64,000 nucleotides of DNA. Origin: UBA10324 sp038326325 (lineage in GTDB: Bacteria; Bacteroidota; Bacteroidia; Chitinophagales; UBA10324). Below, in pieces: positions 1-9,548 of the stretch (the stretch's first letter is position 1; each line of letters opens with the position of its first letter). The stretch is from assembly GCA_038326325.1 (NCBI GenBank), contig JBBQJW010000010.1, forward strand, positions 62,001 to 126,000, given 5' to 3'. The position numbers and the translations under genes are program-made. The notes under the pieces are model-generated. The model did no database searches. It worked only from the letters and a program-made list of their open reading frames with translations, and had not been told where the DNA came from.

Positions 1-1
1 C

Positions 2-2026
2 ATTATTTTTCCGAGATTCTCCAGAATATTTTTAAGTGATAATGCTCAAAGAACTGTTGTCGAAGTTTTTCTTGGCTCAACTGATCCTTCTAAAAATATT
101 GACCAAAACAAATTACGCTATGGTGTTATTGACAATCGAACTTACCGTTATCTTGTACAACCGACCTACCGACAGATTATAATTGAAGATGTTTTTAATC
201 CTAATTCGTTTTATGCCCGATGTATTAATTCAGAGAATAAAAATGGAATAGTATGGTTGGGTGAAAAAGAAATATTCATCAAGTACAGTTTTGTGGGTGA
301 ATTATCAAGCGACGGATTAGCTCGTGTAAACATTGGTGGAACTCTTAAAAAATTTGAAGATGGTGCAGGGAGAGAAGACACAATAAAGCTTGCCGCCAAT
401 CAATATCTTGATGCTGCAGGAAGAGTCAGATCAACAGCATATGTAGGAATGCGCGCCTTCAATTGGTTTCAAGTAACTAATGGAATACCATTTTGGTTGT
501 ACACTACTATCTGTTGCACCGGTGGAAAATGGGGATACATAACAAAGACAGGATCATTAATAATAAAACCTCAATATACTTTTGCGCAAAGTTTTATTTC
601 GGGTAGAGCCATTATAAAAAATGTGGGGAAATATGGTGTTATAAATTCTTCAGGTGAAACAATCATCCCTTTCAATTACAATCTTATAAATCACATTTAT
701 GGTTCATCGGATTCACTGTTTGAATTAAAAGTTAATGGTGCCCGTTATGGATTTATAAATCGCGAAGGAAACATTATTGCCGATCCTCAATATGAACAGG
801 CTATGGATTTCAGCGAAGGGCTTTCAGCTGTAAAACAATCAGGTAAATGGGGATTTATTGACAGCAGCGGCACAATTGTGATTGAACCACATTTCAGTGC
901 TGTAACAGTCTTTTCCGAAGGCTTTGCAGCAGCGCGGCTAAAAAATAAATGGGGGTATATAAATTCAGATGGAGAATGGGAAATTAAAAACAATTATGAA
1001 GCAGCAGGAACTTTTAATAGTGGCCTGGCTGCTGTGAAAAAGAATGGTCGCTACTGTTACATCAACACCCAAGATAAAATAATAATCAAAGGACCATTTT
1101 TTCAGGCCGGTGAATTCAGAAACGAAGTAGCCGTAGTGAAATTGAAAAAGAAATTTGGTTTTATTAATACAGATGGCAAGTGGGTAATACGACCAAAATA
1201 CAATTCGGTATTAGCGTTTGACGAAAACGATAACTGTAAAGTCAGAAAGAAAAATAAATACGGAATCATAAACAGCAACGGAAAAGTACTTGCAAATTGC
1301 AGGTACGATTTCCTCGGTTCATATTCTGAAGGAATGGCAGTTGCGGCAATTAACCGAAAGTATGGATACATCGATACAACTGGCCGCTGGATTATAAAAC
1401 CACAATTTCAACTCGCAGGCAAATTTTATAACGGAACTGCAAGCGTAAAGCAGAATAATAAATTCGGGTTGATAGATGATCATGGTGAATGGATACTTGA
1501 TCCACTGTATAGTTATTGCGGAACATTGAACGGAGGAGTAATTAATGTGAAACAAAATGGAAAAAATTCCTTTATAAATACTGAAGGTAAGTATTTGATT
1601 GCGCGAAAGAATGGAATGACACAGGATTTTTCGGAAGGAATTACAATTGTCAGAGAATCGAAATACTCAGTTTACTTCATTGATCTCGCAGGTAATAAAC
1701 TATTCAATACTTCGTATGAAAATGCAACTCCTTTTAAAAATGGATTCGCCTGGGTTTGTGTAAATTCAAAATGGGGATTGATTGATAAGAACGGACTGAT
1801 GATAATTGATCCGAAATTTTCGAGGATAGAAAATTTTAAAAATGGGTTTGCAAAATTTAAAATTGAATCGCAAAGTGGAGTAGCAAATCTTGAAGGAACA
1901 ATAATTCTGAATCCCGAAGCAGAAAAAATTTCGTATGAAGGAAAAGGAATTTTCAGAATTGAAAACGGCTCAAGCATAGGCTATGTTGATGCGAAAAGTA
2001 AATGGGTTCTTGCTATGAACAGATGA
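2..2026 (+). CDS. WG-repeat (KWG) protein, 5' end cut by window edge
   Basis: The reading frame is open from base 2 and runs to TGA at 2024-2026, so the start codon lies left of the window. An internal TTG at 257 would give 589 residues, but WG-type repeats (KYGVI..., RYGFINREG, KWGFIDSSG, KWGYINSDG) already occur upstream of it. The visible protein is a chain of about 14 units of roughly 45 residues, each with a K/R-x-G-[FYL]-I-[ND]-x-x-G core followed by I-[IV]-x-P-x-[YF]. This matches WG_beta_rep repeats, which fold as beta units and are common in secreted or surface proteins of Bacteroidota. The repeats do not show a specific function. The next gene is convergent and begins 5 bases after the stop. 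Confidence 0.9.
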   Translation: MIFPRFSRIFLSDNAQRTVVEVFLGSTDPSKNIDQNKLRYGVIDNRTYRYLVQPTYRQIIIEDVFNPNSFYARCINSENKNGIVWLGEKEIFIKYSFVGELSSDGLARVNIGGTLKKFEDGAGREDTIKLAANQYLDAAGRVRSTAYVGMRAFNWFQVTNGIPFWLYTTICCTGGKWGYITKTGSLIIKPQYTFAQSFISGRAIIKNVGKYGVINSSGETIIPFNYNLINHIYGSSDSLFELKVNGARYGFINREGNIIADPQYEQAMDFSEGLSAVKQSGKWGFIDSSGTIVIEPHFSAVTVFSEGFAAARLKNKWGYINSDGEWEIKNNYEAAGTFNSGLAAVKKNGRYCYINTQDKIIIKGPFFQAGEFRNEVAVVKLKKKFGFINTDGKWVIRPKYNSVLAFDENDNCKVRKKNKYGIINSNGKVLANCRYDFLGSYSEGMAVAAINRKYGYIDTTGRWIIKPQFQLAGKFYNGTASVKQNNKFGLIDDHGEWILDPLYSYCGTLNGGVINVKQNGKNSFINTEGKYLIARKNGMTQDFSEGITIVRESKYSVYFIDLAGNKLFNTSYENATPFKNGFAWVCVNSKWGLIDKNGLMIIDPKFSRIENFKNGFAKFKIESQSGVANLEGTIILNPEAEKISYEGKGIFRIENGSSIGYVDAKSKWVLAMNR

Positions 2027-2031
2027 TGTCA

Positions 2032-2424
2032 TCACTTTGCATTGTAAACAATAGTTACTCCGTCAATTTTTTTCAATTGAATAAAAGTTCGGAGTGTTTT
2101 ATCGTATTCAATTTGCAATGTGTCATTGCTAATCCAATTAAATTTGATCGAGGTTGAATCAAGATTTTTTTCACCATGATTTGAATCAGCAATAAAAATG
2201 TTCCCCAATTCTTTGCCTGTAAGTTTATAGTTATTGTCAAGAACCGAAACCTGTAAAGAATAATCAACCGTTGCATTACCATCATTCTCTAATAGAACAA
2301 CTTTTTTAGTTCTGGCTTGATTGGGAGTTGCTTTAAGCAATGTCGTGGTTGGTTCATCAAACATTAAACTACAAGCAGTAAAACTGAACGCGAAGCTTAA
2401 TATTGCCAATTTCAATTTTCTCAT
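2032..2424 (-). CDS. small lipoprotein of unknown function
   Basis: A 130-residue protein with an N-terminal lipoprotein signal: basic start, hydrophobic stretch, then a lipobox F-T-A-C with the modified cysteine near residue 18. The mature part is polar and probably beta-rich, with no domain I recognise. It starts with ATG at 2424 and its stop lies 5 bases from the stop of the convergent WG-repeat gene. It is probably an envelope lipoprotein. The function is unknown. Confidence 0.7.
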   Translation of the reverse strand: MRKLKLAILSFAFSFTACSLMFDEPTTTLLKATPNQARTKKVVLLENDGNATVDYSLQVSVLDNNYKLTGKELGNIFIADSNHGEKNLDSTSIKFNWISNDTLQIEYDKTLRTFIQLKKIDGVTIVYNAK

Positions 2425-2539
2425 TGAAGAAATCTATCTCTAACAAATAAACTAAATTTTACAGTGACAATTCTTACCCTCATTTTAAAAAGTTGTTGCA
2501 GCAAAATATTTTCTCATTCTCTCCGTTAGAAAAGTAATT

Positions 2540-2896
2540 ATGAAAAATTTCTTTCACAGTTTCATTTATGCTTTCAATGGAATAAAAATTCTTCTGCTTG
2601 AAGAAAGAAATGCACGAATACATTTCATTGCATTAATCATTGTCATTTTCGCCGGATTTTATTTCAGCATTTCAAAACAGGAATGGCTCGTACTTATACT
2701 TACTTCAGGTTTGGTTATTTCATTAGAAGCAATGAATACGGTAATTGAAAACCTTGCCGACTTTGTTTCGCCTGAAAAACATGAAGCAATAAAAAGAATA
2801 AAAGATATTTCTGCCGCAGCAGTTTTAGTTGCTGCTATTACTTCTTTAATTATTGGAGTTATGATTTTCATTCCTAAAATAGTTTCTCATGCTTAA
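2540..2896 (+). CDS. dgkA: diacylglycerol/undecaprenol kinase family, DgkA
   Basis: A 118-residue integral membrane kinase of the DgkA family, which phosphorylates diacylglycerol or undecaprenol at the inner membrane. The family signature is intact: E-x-N-x-R-I-H at residues 22-28, the catalytic segment LEAMNTVIENLAD at 62-74 with E63, N66 and E70, and K88-D89 before the last helix. Three hydrophobic segments (about 29-45, 49-67 and 92-113) match the family. The length is typical. The last 8 bases overlap the start of the DUF1361 gene, so the two are probably co-translated. Diacylglycerol or undecaprenol as substrate cannot be decided from sequence alone; undecaprenol is common outside Proteobacteria. 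Confidence 0.92.
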   Translation: MKNFFHSFIYAFNGIKILLLEERNARIHFIALIIVIFAGFYFSISKQEWLVLILTSGLVISLEAMNTVIENLADFVSPEKHEAIKRIKDISAAAVLVAAITSLIIGVMIFIPKIVSHA

Positions 2897-3566
2897 ACTT
2901 CTGAAGGAACATCAGCGTCTTTACGAAACAATTTTTATGTGGGTGATGTCCACTCTGTGTTTCGGATTTTCCATGTTTCGATTTTTCTATTCTGACACAA
3001 AAGTTTTTCTGTTTCTCAACTGGAATTTATTTCTCGCTTTTCTTCCGTGGCTGTTGAGCAGTATTGTCATGATAAATCCAAAGCTGCAACAAAACAAGAT
3101 TATTGTTTTCTCTCTTCTGATTTCATGGTTGCTGTTTTTTCCGAATGCACCCTACATCTTGACCGACTTATTTCATCTGCGTTTAGTTTCGTCAATGCCA
3201 TCGTGGTTCGATTTAATTTTAATTCTTTCATTCGCTTGGACGGGTTTGCTATTTGGCTTTCTCAGTTTATGGGACATCGAACGGGTACTGAAAATTAATT
3301 TCAGTCGCAGAAGTGTTACAATCATTTCTATTATGCTATTGTTTATTGGAAGTTTTGGAATTTATGTTGGTCGTTATCTGAGGTGGAACAGCTGGGATAT
3401 TCTTTCCCAACCTTTAGCATTGATGTATGATATCAGCGACCGTGTGATAAATCCGTTACAGCATCCACGCACATGGGGTATGACACTTTTTATGGGTGTA
3501 TTTCTAAATATGATTTACTGGACTTTCAGAATGGTGAGAAAAAGAAATGAGCAGATGAATTATTAA
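2889..3566 (+). CDS. DUF1361 family membrane protein
   Basis: A 225-residue protein with about six to seven hydrophobic segments. It carries the DUF1361 hallmarks: FFPNAPYILTDLFHLR near residue 105, then a W-x-G-L-x-x-G-x-x-S-L-W segment and a G-R-Y-L-R-W-N-S-W motif near 160. The family is of unknown function. The ATG overlaps the end of dgkA by 8 bases, which suggests translational coupling and a shared membrane or lipid-related role. That role is an inference from context. Confidence 0.85.
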   Translation: MLKLLKEHQRLYETIFMWVMSTLCFGFSMFRFFYSDTKVFLFLNWNLFLAFLPWLLSSIVMINPKLQQNKIIVFSLLISWLLFFPNAPYILTDLFHLRLVSSMPSWFDLILILSFAWTGLLFGFLSLWDIERVLKINFSRRSVTIISIMLLFIGSFGIYVGRYLRWNSWDILSQPLALMYDISDRVINPLQHPRTWGMTLFMGVFLNMIYWTFRMVRKRNEQMNY

Positions 3567-3997
3567 AACTATAAATTCATCTTACTGGATGTAACAGTCC
3601 TAACTTGTGACATTGAAGCCGAATAAAAAGTAAAGTCCTTATTGTTTTTTGTGTTTAAATATTCCTTTTGATTTTTTGAATCATCCTGAGCACTTTTTGC
3701 AAATCCATAGATTTCATGCAAGTAATATCCTACTAAAAAGGGAAATAATTATTAGAATTGAAGACAGTATTTTTCTTTTTATTCCTTATCTCAACAAACA
3801 AACTGAAATTTTATTGCGACAAAGTATCATTCAGCGACTGTTACACTTAGCTTTCCGAATAGGACGCTTGAGTAGGTATAGTTAGGCTCAATGGAACAGA
3901 AGATTAATATATGTGAATCAGAATTGACTTCAGATATAAATCAATGCTTTATTAAATCTCATTTCAACTTTAGTAAGCGATATATAAATTTTTAGAT
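3567..3997. other. 431-base gap with no convincing gene
   Basis: The gap lies between the DUF1361 stop and the convergent ABC ATPase stop. A GTG-started frame at 3649-3885 would give 78 residues; the stretch FLQIHRFHASNI is faintly reminiscent of a LytTR DNA-binding domain, but there is no other support. Two copies of the iterated TGTTACA/TGTAACA motif (3590 and 3839) fall here. I see no clear terminator hairpin, tRNA or promoter. Confidence 0.4.
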
Positions 3998-4855
3998 TTA
4001 TAACAATGGAAAAAGTGATTTTACTTCCTTCACAAAATCAGTGAATAATTGTGACTTTTCAATATCAGGTTGCCATGCAAGTCCACGCTCAATTAAACTT
4101 ATCTCTTTTAAAATCTTAGCTCCGGGAATTACCTGTCCACGCTCATCGCGCTCGCGTCCCATCAGCCAAAGGTGATCGGAGATAATGCTTGTTGATGTAA
4201 CATCGTGTGATACAATTATCAGTGTATTCAATTCATCGAGCAATGATATGTCGCGCATAAGGTCGAGTACCTGCCGAATGTTGAGAATATCTAAACCACT
4301 GAACGGCTCATCGAATAATAAAAAATGCTTCGAGCATAATAGCTGCTGTATGATTGCAATTCGTTGCCTCTGCCCCCCTGAAAGCTCCGAAGGGTAATAA
4401 TCTTTCCTTGACATGAGCCCGAATCGGTCTAAATAAAAATCGATTTTATCGTGTTGTTCCTTTTTTGTGAATGAAGGAAATCCTTTTCTGGCTGCCACTA
4501 ACAGGTTTCCCATTATAGTGCGGTGTCGGAATAGAGGATAGTTTTGCTGTAACACTCCAACAGAACCTCGCTCAACAGGAAGTTGTTCGGCTCCAATTAA
4601 AACCTCGCCTGTAAGATTATAAACAGGATTTTTTCCGGGCAATGGTTTAATAAGTCCAGAAATTACTTCGAAGAACTTTGTTTTACCCATACCAGATGGC
4701 GCAAGTAGTCCGACTACCTGTCCCTGTCTTACCCCCGAACGATGAACATCTTTTATTTCACAGTTCACATTACGAAGTATAACCGAATCACCATAACTGA
4801 GTGACATATTTGAAACCTTAAGTAGCGTATTGCCAAATGAATGTTCTTGCGTCAT
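3998..4855 (-). CDS. ABC transporter ATP-binding protein (nitrate/taurine importer type)
   Basis: A 285-residue ABC ATPase. Walker A is APSGMGKT at 52-59, with Ala in place of the usual first Gly. The Q-loop is Q104, the signature LSGGQ 158-162, Walker B D182-E183 and the H-loop H217. It should hydrolyse ATP to drive the permease encoded just upstream (55-base gap). It is most like the ATPases of the nitrate/sulfonate/taurine importer group. It is the last gene of a five-gene minus-strand set beginning at 9310. A C-terminal extension of about 50 residues after the H-loop region is rich in charged residues. The substrate is unknown. Confidence 0.88.
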   Translation of the reverse strand: MTQEHSFGNTLLKVSNMSLSYGDSVILRNVNCEIKDVHRSGVRQGQVVGLLAPSGMGKTKFFEVISGLIKPLPGKNPVYNLTGEVLIGAEQLPVERGSVGVLQQNYPLFRHRTIMGNLLVAARKGFPSFTKKEQHDKIDFYLDRFGLMSRKDYYPSELSGGQRQRIAIIQQLLCSKHFLLFDEPFSGLDILNIRQVLDLMRDISLLDELNTLIIVSHDVTSTSIISDHLWLMGRERDERGQVIPGAKILKEISLIERGLAWQPDIEKSQLFTDFVKEVKSLFPLL

Positions 4856-4909
4856 TGAATAATTTTTAGAATAAAATCATGAGTGAAATAAAATTCATTT
4901 TAATTTTCA

Positions 4910-5704
4910 TCAATTACGGTTTTTTGAATATGGCATGAACCATACTTTTATTGCACCAAGTAACCAGTCCTGTAACACTCCGAGTACTAATACCGATAAC
5001 TGAATGGCGAATACCATGTCGAAATTCAGAAACTTATTTTGCCTCCATAATAAAACCCCCACTCCACCATCGGCCTGTGAAATAACTTCCACCATTGTAA
5101 GCATCGCCCATGTAATGGCAAAGTTTTGCCGTACAATTTCAAAAGCCATATCAAATTTCCCAAGTATTACCACTTCCCACATTACCTGCCATTCATTCAT
5201 TCGCAGTGTGCGGGCAAGATTAAATTCTTCAACCGGAATTGCCTGAATTGCTGAAACCATGCTTGTAATAAAAAAGACCGACATACTGAAAACAAGCAGC
5301 AACACTTTTGTGCCATGAGCATCCGGCATCATTCTTTGAAACACAAATGTTAATCCAACCAAAGTAAGAAACCTGAACTTACTACTTACAACTGGAATGA
5401 ATTTGAGTATCGGAATTTTAATAAGGTAAGTAATAATTAATCCGATGGCAGTAGCAATCAAAATAGATTCTAAACTTAGAGCAAGACTTGTCATAAGCTC
5501 TCCTGCTAAATTGAACTGGCTAAACAAAACACCAAGCGCTTTAAATATTTCGTATGGTGTCGGGAAATAATAAAGATTAGTTGAACTCCAAAGCAATAGA
5601 ACAGCAAGTGCTTCTATTCCAAACAACCAACCCAAAGCAGTTTGACTCAGTATTGAGTTTGGTGTGATAAGTGGTTTTATCTTATTCCATCCTGGGCGAT
5701 TCAT
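4910..5704 (-). CDS. ABC transporter permease, importer EAA-motif type
   Basis: A 264-residue inner-membrane permease with about six hydrophobic segments. The cytoplasmic coupling (EAA-like) loop is present: E-E-F-N-L-A-R-T-L-R-M near residue 160, followed by W-x-V-x-x-E-V-V-I-L-G, which matches nitrate/sulfonate/taurine-type permeases. It is followed by its ATPase and preceded, 136 bases upstream, by the solute-binding/OmpA fusion, so the three probably form one transporter. The central F-Q-R-M-M-P-D-A-H-G segment is unusual for an importer of this class. The substrate is not predictable. Confidence 0.85.
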   Translation of the reverse strand: MNRPGWNKIKPLITPNSILSQTALGWLFGIEALAVLLLWSSTNLYYFPTPYEIFKALGVLFSQFNLAGELMTSLALSLESILIATAIGLIITYLIKIPILKFIPVVSSKFRFLTLVGLTFVFQRMMPDAHGTKVLLLVFSMSVFFITSMVSAIQAIPVEEFNLARTLRMNEWQVMWEVVILGKFDMAFEIVRQNFAITWAMLTMVEVISQADGGVGVLLWRQNKFLNFDMVFAIQLSVLVLGVLQDWLLGAIKVWFMPYSKNRN

Positions 5705-5840
5705 TTTAATTTTTGTTTTGAGTGATGAAAGAAAAAAAATTAAAATAGTTAAGTAAAGAAAATATACTTAGGTATTAGTATCGGTCAATTGAAAGAATAA
5801 CTCGACTATTAAATCTTCAATTTTTAAACAAAAAGAAAAA

Positions 5841-7616
5841 TCAATTTCCACTTGGTCGGCTCATAGTAATATCTACACGACGGGTACTCCGGTCTGCAAA
5901 TCCCTGTACTTTTATAAAACGCTTTTCAGGAAATGAAGCTTGATCCTTTTTCTGTAACCAGTTTTTTACAGCCTCTGCTCTTTGTTGCGCAAGTAAATCA
6001 TTTGCTGATTGCACACCTGTTGCATCCGTGTGACCTTCAATTGTCAGATACAAACTCATCCCATTTATGCATTGCGCATACAGATCATTTAACTGTGCAA
6101 TTGCATCAGGTAGAAACTGCGATGATCCCGTTTCGAAATTAATGGACCATGAACGGCTGCTGACTTTTTCAACTTTCGTTGAACTGTTATAATTCGTTTC
6201 AGACGGGGCAGTAATTTCGGTTCCGTTTGTTTTATCCTGTAAATCGCGAAGGAACCTTAAGTTAACTACCTGTGAATAATCAGGATAGGTTGGCATTAAA
6301 TCTTTATAGTAAAAAGTATCAATGCTTCCGAAAGTGTTGTAAATCACTTTGTAAATATTTGTACCACCATTCAATCCGAAGTAAGCAAAGTTATCAGCAA
6401 GATTATGAACCATTGAGCCCCCGCAAAAAATCTGCTCACCCGTTTGGCCATCAATAGCAGGTGCTCCGTTATAATATCTTTTCCAATAAGCACCATGTGC
6501 TTCTTTATGGTCGTTATAAATAAGTGAACTGATTTCCCCGGCTTTAGCTAAAGCTTCAGAATATGATTTTACAAAATCACCGCCTTCTGTTACAGCAAGA
6601 ATCAATTCCTCAATTTGAGCGGCATGGTCTTCATTAAATTTATGAATACTGATAATTGTATTTGGCATTTGCGATGGATAATCTTTTGTTGAGGCAAGTG
6701 TCACCAATCCGCCTTTTTGTTCTACGGCATTTACATCACCTGGTGTCCAAGTAACAATCCCATTTGCAACGACCTCAATGGTTTTGCCAGTCAGTTTTCC
6801 GCTCTTAACTATTTTGCGGGTTTCTTTTACATCGTTAATATAATTATTTGCTGCATCGAGATATGTTCCTACAGATTGAAAATTCATTGCATCAGCATCG
6901 TAAGTAGTCGGATCAGGGTTTACAGGAATATTATTCGCTGATGCATATTGAACCGCAATGTTCCAGTCGCCATCGCGTACTACTCCAGCTATTACAGACC
7001 CTCGAAGTTTTTGCGGATCTTCTTTCATTGCCGGAGTGCCCATTAGTTTATCTTCACCAAAAGATCTTCCACATGTGAAAATTATTTCAGCACGATATTC
7101 CTTTCCTAATTTTTCAAGATTTTTATTCAGACTGAAAAGAAACTGAGGCGCTCCGTCACCCATGATGTTACAGAATTGAATTCCTTTCCATTCACCTTCA
7201 GGATTATCTCTGTAAGAAGTTGCGAAATCCAGTAAGCTGTTTGCCATTGGCCCATAATCATCTTGCCTTTCAATATTTAAATTTAAACTATGCTTCTCCA
7301 TCAAACTTCCTTTTGTGGTTTGCGGACCGCCGTTGGCGAGGTTAAGACCCATTTGTGAATTCCATTCCATTTCCCACATTGTCCAAACCTTACCTGAAAG
7401 ATTTGCTTTTTCATCAGAAGGTAATACGAGAGGTCCTACAGTTGATTCGGCGTTCTTAGGCGCGCTAGGCAAATCAATTTTAGTTGTTGTTTTAGATACA
7501 GACACTTTAGGTGCGAGAATTCCATTTTTCAGAAAAAACCAGTACCCACAGAATAAAGCTATTCCGATTATAAGAACAACTAATACTTTCCCAATTGGTG
7601 TTAATCCTTTTTTCAT
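5841..7616 (-). CDS. membrane-anchored solute-binding protein fused to an OmpA peptidoglycan-binding domain
   Basis: A 591-residue fusion. Residues 8-27 are a single membrane segment or uncleaved signal. About 75-430 look like a periplasmic binding protein of the NMT1/phosphate-like class (N-I-M-G-D-G at 150-155, and a Y-A-S-A-N-N-I-P-V-N-P-D-P segment near 224-236). Residues 488-591 are an OmpA-like domain with I-E-G-H-T-D at 526-531, N-D-L-L-A-Q-Q-R-A at 539-547 and the R-R-V-D-I peptidoglycan-binding end at 579-583. The layout would tie ligand binding for the downstream permease/ATPase to the cell wall. It could also act as a sensor rather than a transport subunit. Confidence 0.85.
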   Translation of the reverse strand: MKKGLTPIGKVLVVLIIGIALFCGYWFFLKNGILAPKVSVSKTTTKIDLPSAPKNAESTVGPLVLPSDEKANLSGKVWTMWEMEWNSQMGLNLANGGPQTTKGSLMEKHSLNLNIERQDDYGPMANSLLDFATSYRDNPEGEWKGIQFCNIMGDGAPQFLFSLNKNLEKLGKEYRAEIIFTCGRSFGEDKLMGTPAMKEDPQKLRGSVIAGVVRDGDWNIAVQYASANNIPVNPDPTTYDADAMNFQSVGTYLDAANNYINDVKETRKIVKSGKLTGKTIEVVANGIVTWTPGDVNAVEQKGGLVTLASTKDYPSQMPNTIISIHKFNEDHAAQIEELILAVTEGGDFVKSYSEALAKAGEISSLIYNDHKEAHGAYWKRYYNGAPAIDGQTGEQIFCGGSMVHNLADNFAYFGLNGGTNIYKVIYNTFGSIDTFYYKDLMPTYPDYSQVVNLRFLRDLQDKTNGTEITAPSETNYNSSTKVEKVSSRSWSINFETGSSQFLPDAIAQLNDLYAQCINGMSLYLTIEGHTDATGVQSANDLLAQQRAEAVKNWLQKKDQASFPEKRFIKVQGFADRSTRRVDITMSRPSGN

Positions 7617-7670
7617 TTTTTTGATTTTTTCTTTTTGCTTTTTAGCAATTTTAAAATTGATAAATGGTTT

Positions 7671-8657
7671 TTATTTTTTATCAAAAAGGTCATCGAAATT
7701 TTTTAAATCAGAAGATCCGCCCGATTGCGGTGCACTGGAATTGCCTCCTTGCGATAATTCCATTTTTTCGCCAACAGGTGCTAACATTATTTCCATGCTC
7801 CGGTTACCCATTTGATCGAGCATCCTTAATCCTTCATCAGCGAATGCTCCATTTTCAATATCAATTTTATCAATCACACTTTGCGATTCGCGCATGAAGC
7901 GTTCCATTTCAGCCGCCTTAAAACTGATGTTAGATTCTACTAATTCAACACTTTGATCGAAAGCTGCCTTCTTATCTGGATCCCCTTTAAAAATGCTCAT
8001 TGCAGATCGTAAAGCATTGTAACCTCGTTTTACAGTTTCATACTCTACTTTTCTGATTCTCACTTCGTTTGTCATATCAGTGATTGCAATCTCTGCATTT
8101 TCATACATCTTGATTAAAACTTTTTTCACTGCTTCCATTTTCAACGAGAGTGGAGTGAGTTTTTCAATTAAATCCTTTTGCCTTCCAACTTCACGGGAGT
8201 AAAGTGTAACAGAACTTGTATTATTTTTTGACTTTGCAGAGGCTGCAAACTCCAGATTCTTTTCTTGCTCATCTTTTGCATCATTAATAGCTCTTTTCAG
8301 TTTTATCAGTTCACCATCGAGTTTGGTTATTTGTTCATTCATTCCTTCGCGTTTATTTCGAAGGTCAGCAATGTAAATTTCCATAATGGCAATTGGATCA
8401 ATGCGAATTATTATTCCTGTCAGCGCGCGGCAACCCATTTTAAAAAGATACCACACACCGGTTCTAACCCCCGGATCAAGTATTGCATAAATTATAGCAA
8501 GTAAAACTACTCCGAGTACAATTGCATAAATTGTATTTGCAAGAAGCGATATAATAAATGGCATGAGATAATAAAATCCTACTGCAGCACCTATTATTAA
8601 AAGAATTCCTGTTATACCTTCCGGCTTTTGCCAGAATGATTTTTTAGTTGGATTCAT
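7671..8657 (-). CDS. membrane protein with long coiled coil (PspA-like architecture)
   Basis: A 328-residue protein. Two adjacent hydrophobic segments (about 17-37 and 39-60) are followed by a long charged helical region (about 90-270) with heptad-like spacing typical of coiled coils, then a Ser/Gly/Asn-rich linker and an acidic F-D-D-L-F-D-K-K tail. The layout recalls PspA-like membrane-stress proteins with an added anchor, but I see no specific PspA motif. It sits 17 bases after the upstream coiled-coil gene and 54 bases before the binding-protein/OmpA fusion, so it is probably a partner of that transporter-like complex. Confidence 0.75.
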   Translation of the reverse strand: MNPTKKSFWQKPEGITGILLIIGAAVGFYYLMPFIISLLANTIYAIVLGVVLLAIIYAILDPGVRTGVWYLFKMGCRALTGIIIRIDPIAIMEIYIADLRNKREGMNEQITKLDGELIKLKRAINDAKDEQEKNLEFAASAKSKNNTSSVTLYSREVGRQKDLIEKLTPLSLKMEAVKKVLIKMYENAEIAITDMTNEVRIRKVEYETVKRGYNALRSAMSIFKGDPDKKAAFDQSVELVESNISFKAAEMERFMRESQSVIDKIDIENGAFADEGLRMLDQMGNRSMEIMLAPVGEKMELSQGGNSSAPQSGGSSDLKNFDDLFDKK

Positions 8658-8674
8658 TTAAGATTGGGATTTTT

Positions 8675-9310
8675 TTAGTTAATGAATTTGGTAATACTTT
8701 CAATGTGATTTTGAATCTGTGTAACAACAAAGTTGTATGTGTTTTTAAATGCTGTAGTTGTTAGTGCAATTGTGCTTCCTGCGTTTTGAACCTTTTCTTT
8801 CAATTCGCTTATTTCACTTTTATTTGACAATAATTCACGGGTAATTTCTTCATTGCGATTTTCAAGTAATGTAATTTTATCGCGCGACTGCCCTACTTCC
8901 TTTTGCTCTTTCTGTTTTGCAGAAGCATTGAAGTCGTCATATTCTTTAGATAGAATTTCGAGATATTGTTTTGCTGTACTTAATAATTTTTCTTTGGTAA
9001 CCCCTTGAGCCTTTAACATGGCAAAAGCTGCTTTTAGTTTACTCGTTTCATCTGGTATATAGTCCATTTCTGCCACTGCTACCATCAGTTCGTAATAATC
9101 AGGCCCCTGAATATTAGCTTCCCTGAGTGTTTCATCAAAGTGTGAAAGCATTTTTTGATCTGGCTCTCCCGGTCTTTGATTTGAATTAGAATAAACCTGA
9201 TTAGGATTAACATTGTCAATTGGATTGTACGCTTTGGAAGTGAAAACTTTTGAAGGAGGTGGTTGAGTTTCCTTTGTTCCACTATTCCAGAATATGTCCT
9301 TAAAGCTCAT
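8675..9310 (-). CDS. cytoplasmic coiled-coil protein of unknown function
   Basis: A 211-residue soluble protein without signal or membrane segment. Residues 1-50 are low-complexity and Pro/Asn-rich. Residues 55-110 are a helical domain (LREANIQGPDYYELMVAVAEM and on). Residues 115-185 are coiled coil (long E/K/Q/L runs with N-R-N-E-E-I). It is the first gene of the five-gene set, and its stop is 17 bases from the next ATG. I infer a scaffold or regulator for the downstream membrane proteins. I recognise no named family. Confidence 0.7.
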   Translation of the reverse strand: MSFKDIFWNSGTKETQPPPSKVFTSKAYNPIDNVNPNQVYSNSNQRPGEPDQKMLSHFDETLREANIQGPDYYELMVAVAEMDYIPDETSKLKAAFAMLKAQGVTKEKLLSTAKQYLEILSKEYDDFNASAKQKEQKEVGQSRDKITLLENRNEEITRELLSNKSEISELKEKVQNAGSTIALTTTAFKNTYNFVVTQIQNHIESITKFIN

Positions 9311-9548
9311 GTTACTTTTTTATTCAATTTTGTTGAAATAAAATTTTGTTCTATTAACTAATTGCAAATCAATTTGATTGTATTTTTTTACTGAAAAATT
9401 CCTTTTCTAATACCTACCTCAATTTTTAGATTTGAGTCGTCGCAATTATAATAAAGGTTAAACAAATAAAGTAAAATATAATAGCACAATCCAAAATCAT
9501 TTTGCTATAAAAAATCAGGGAGCCACAAGTGAGGTCTCATATAAGCCC

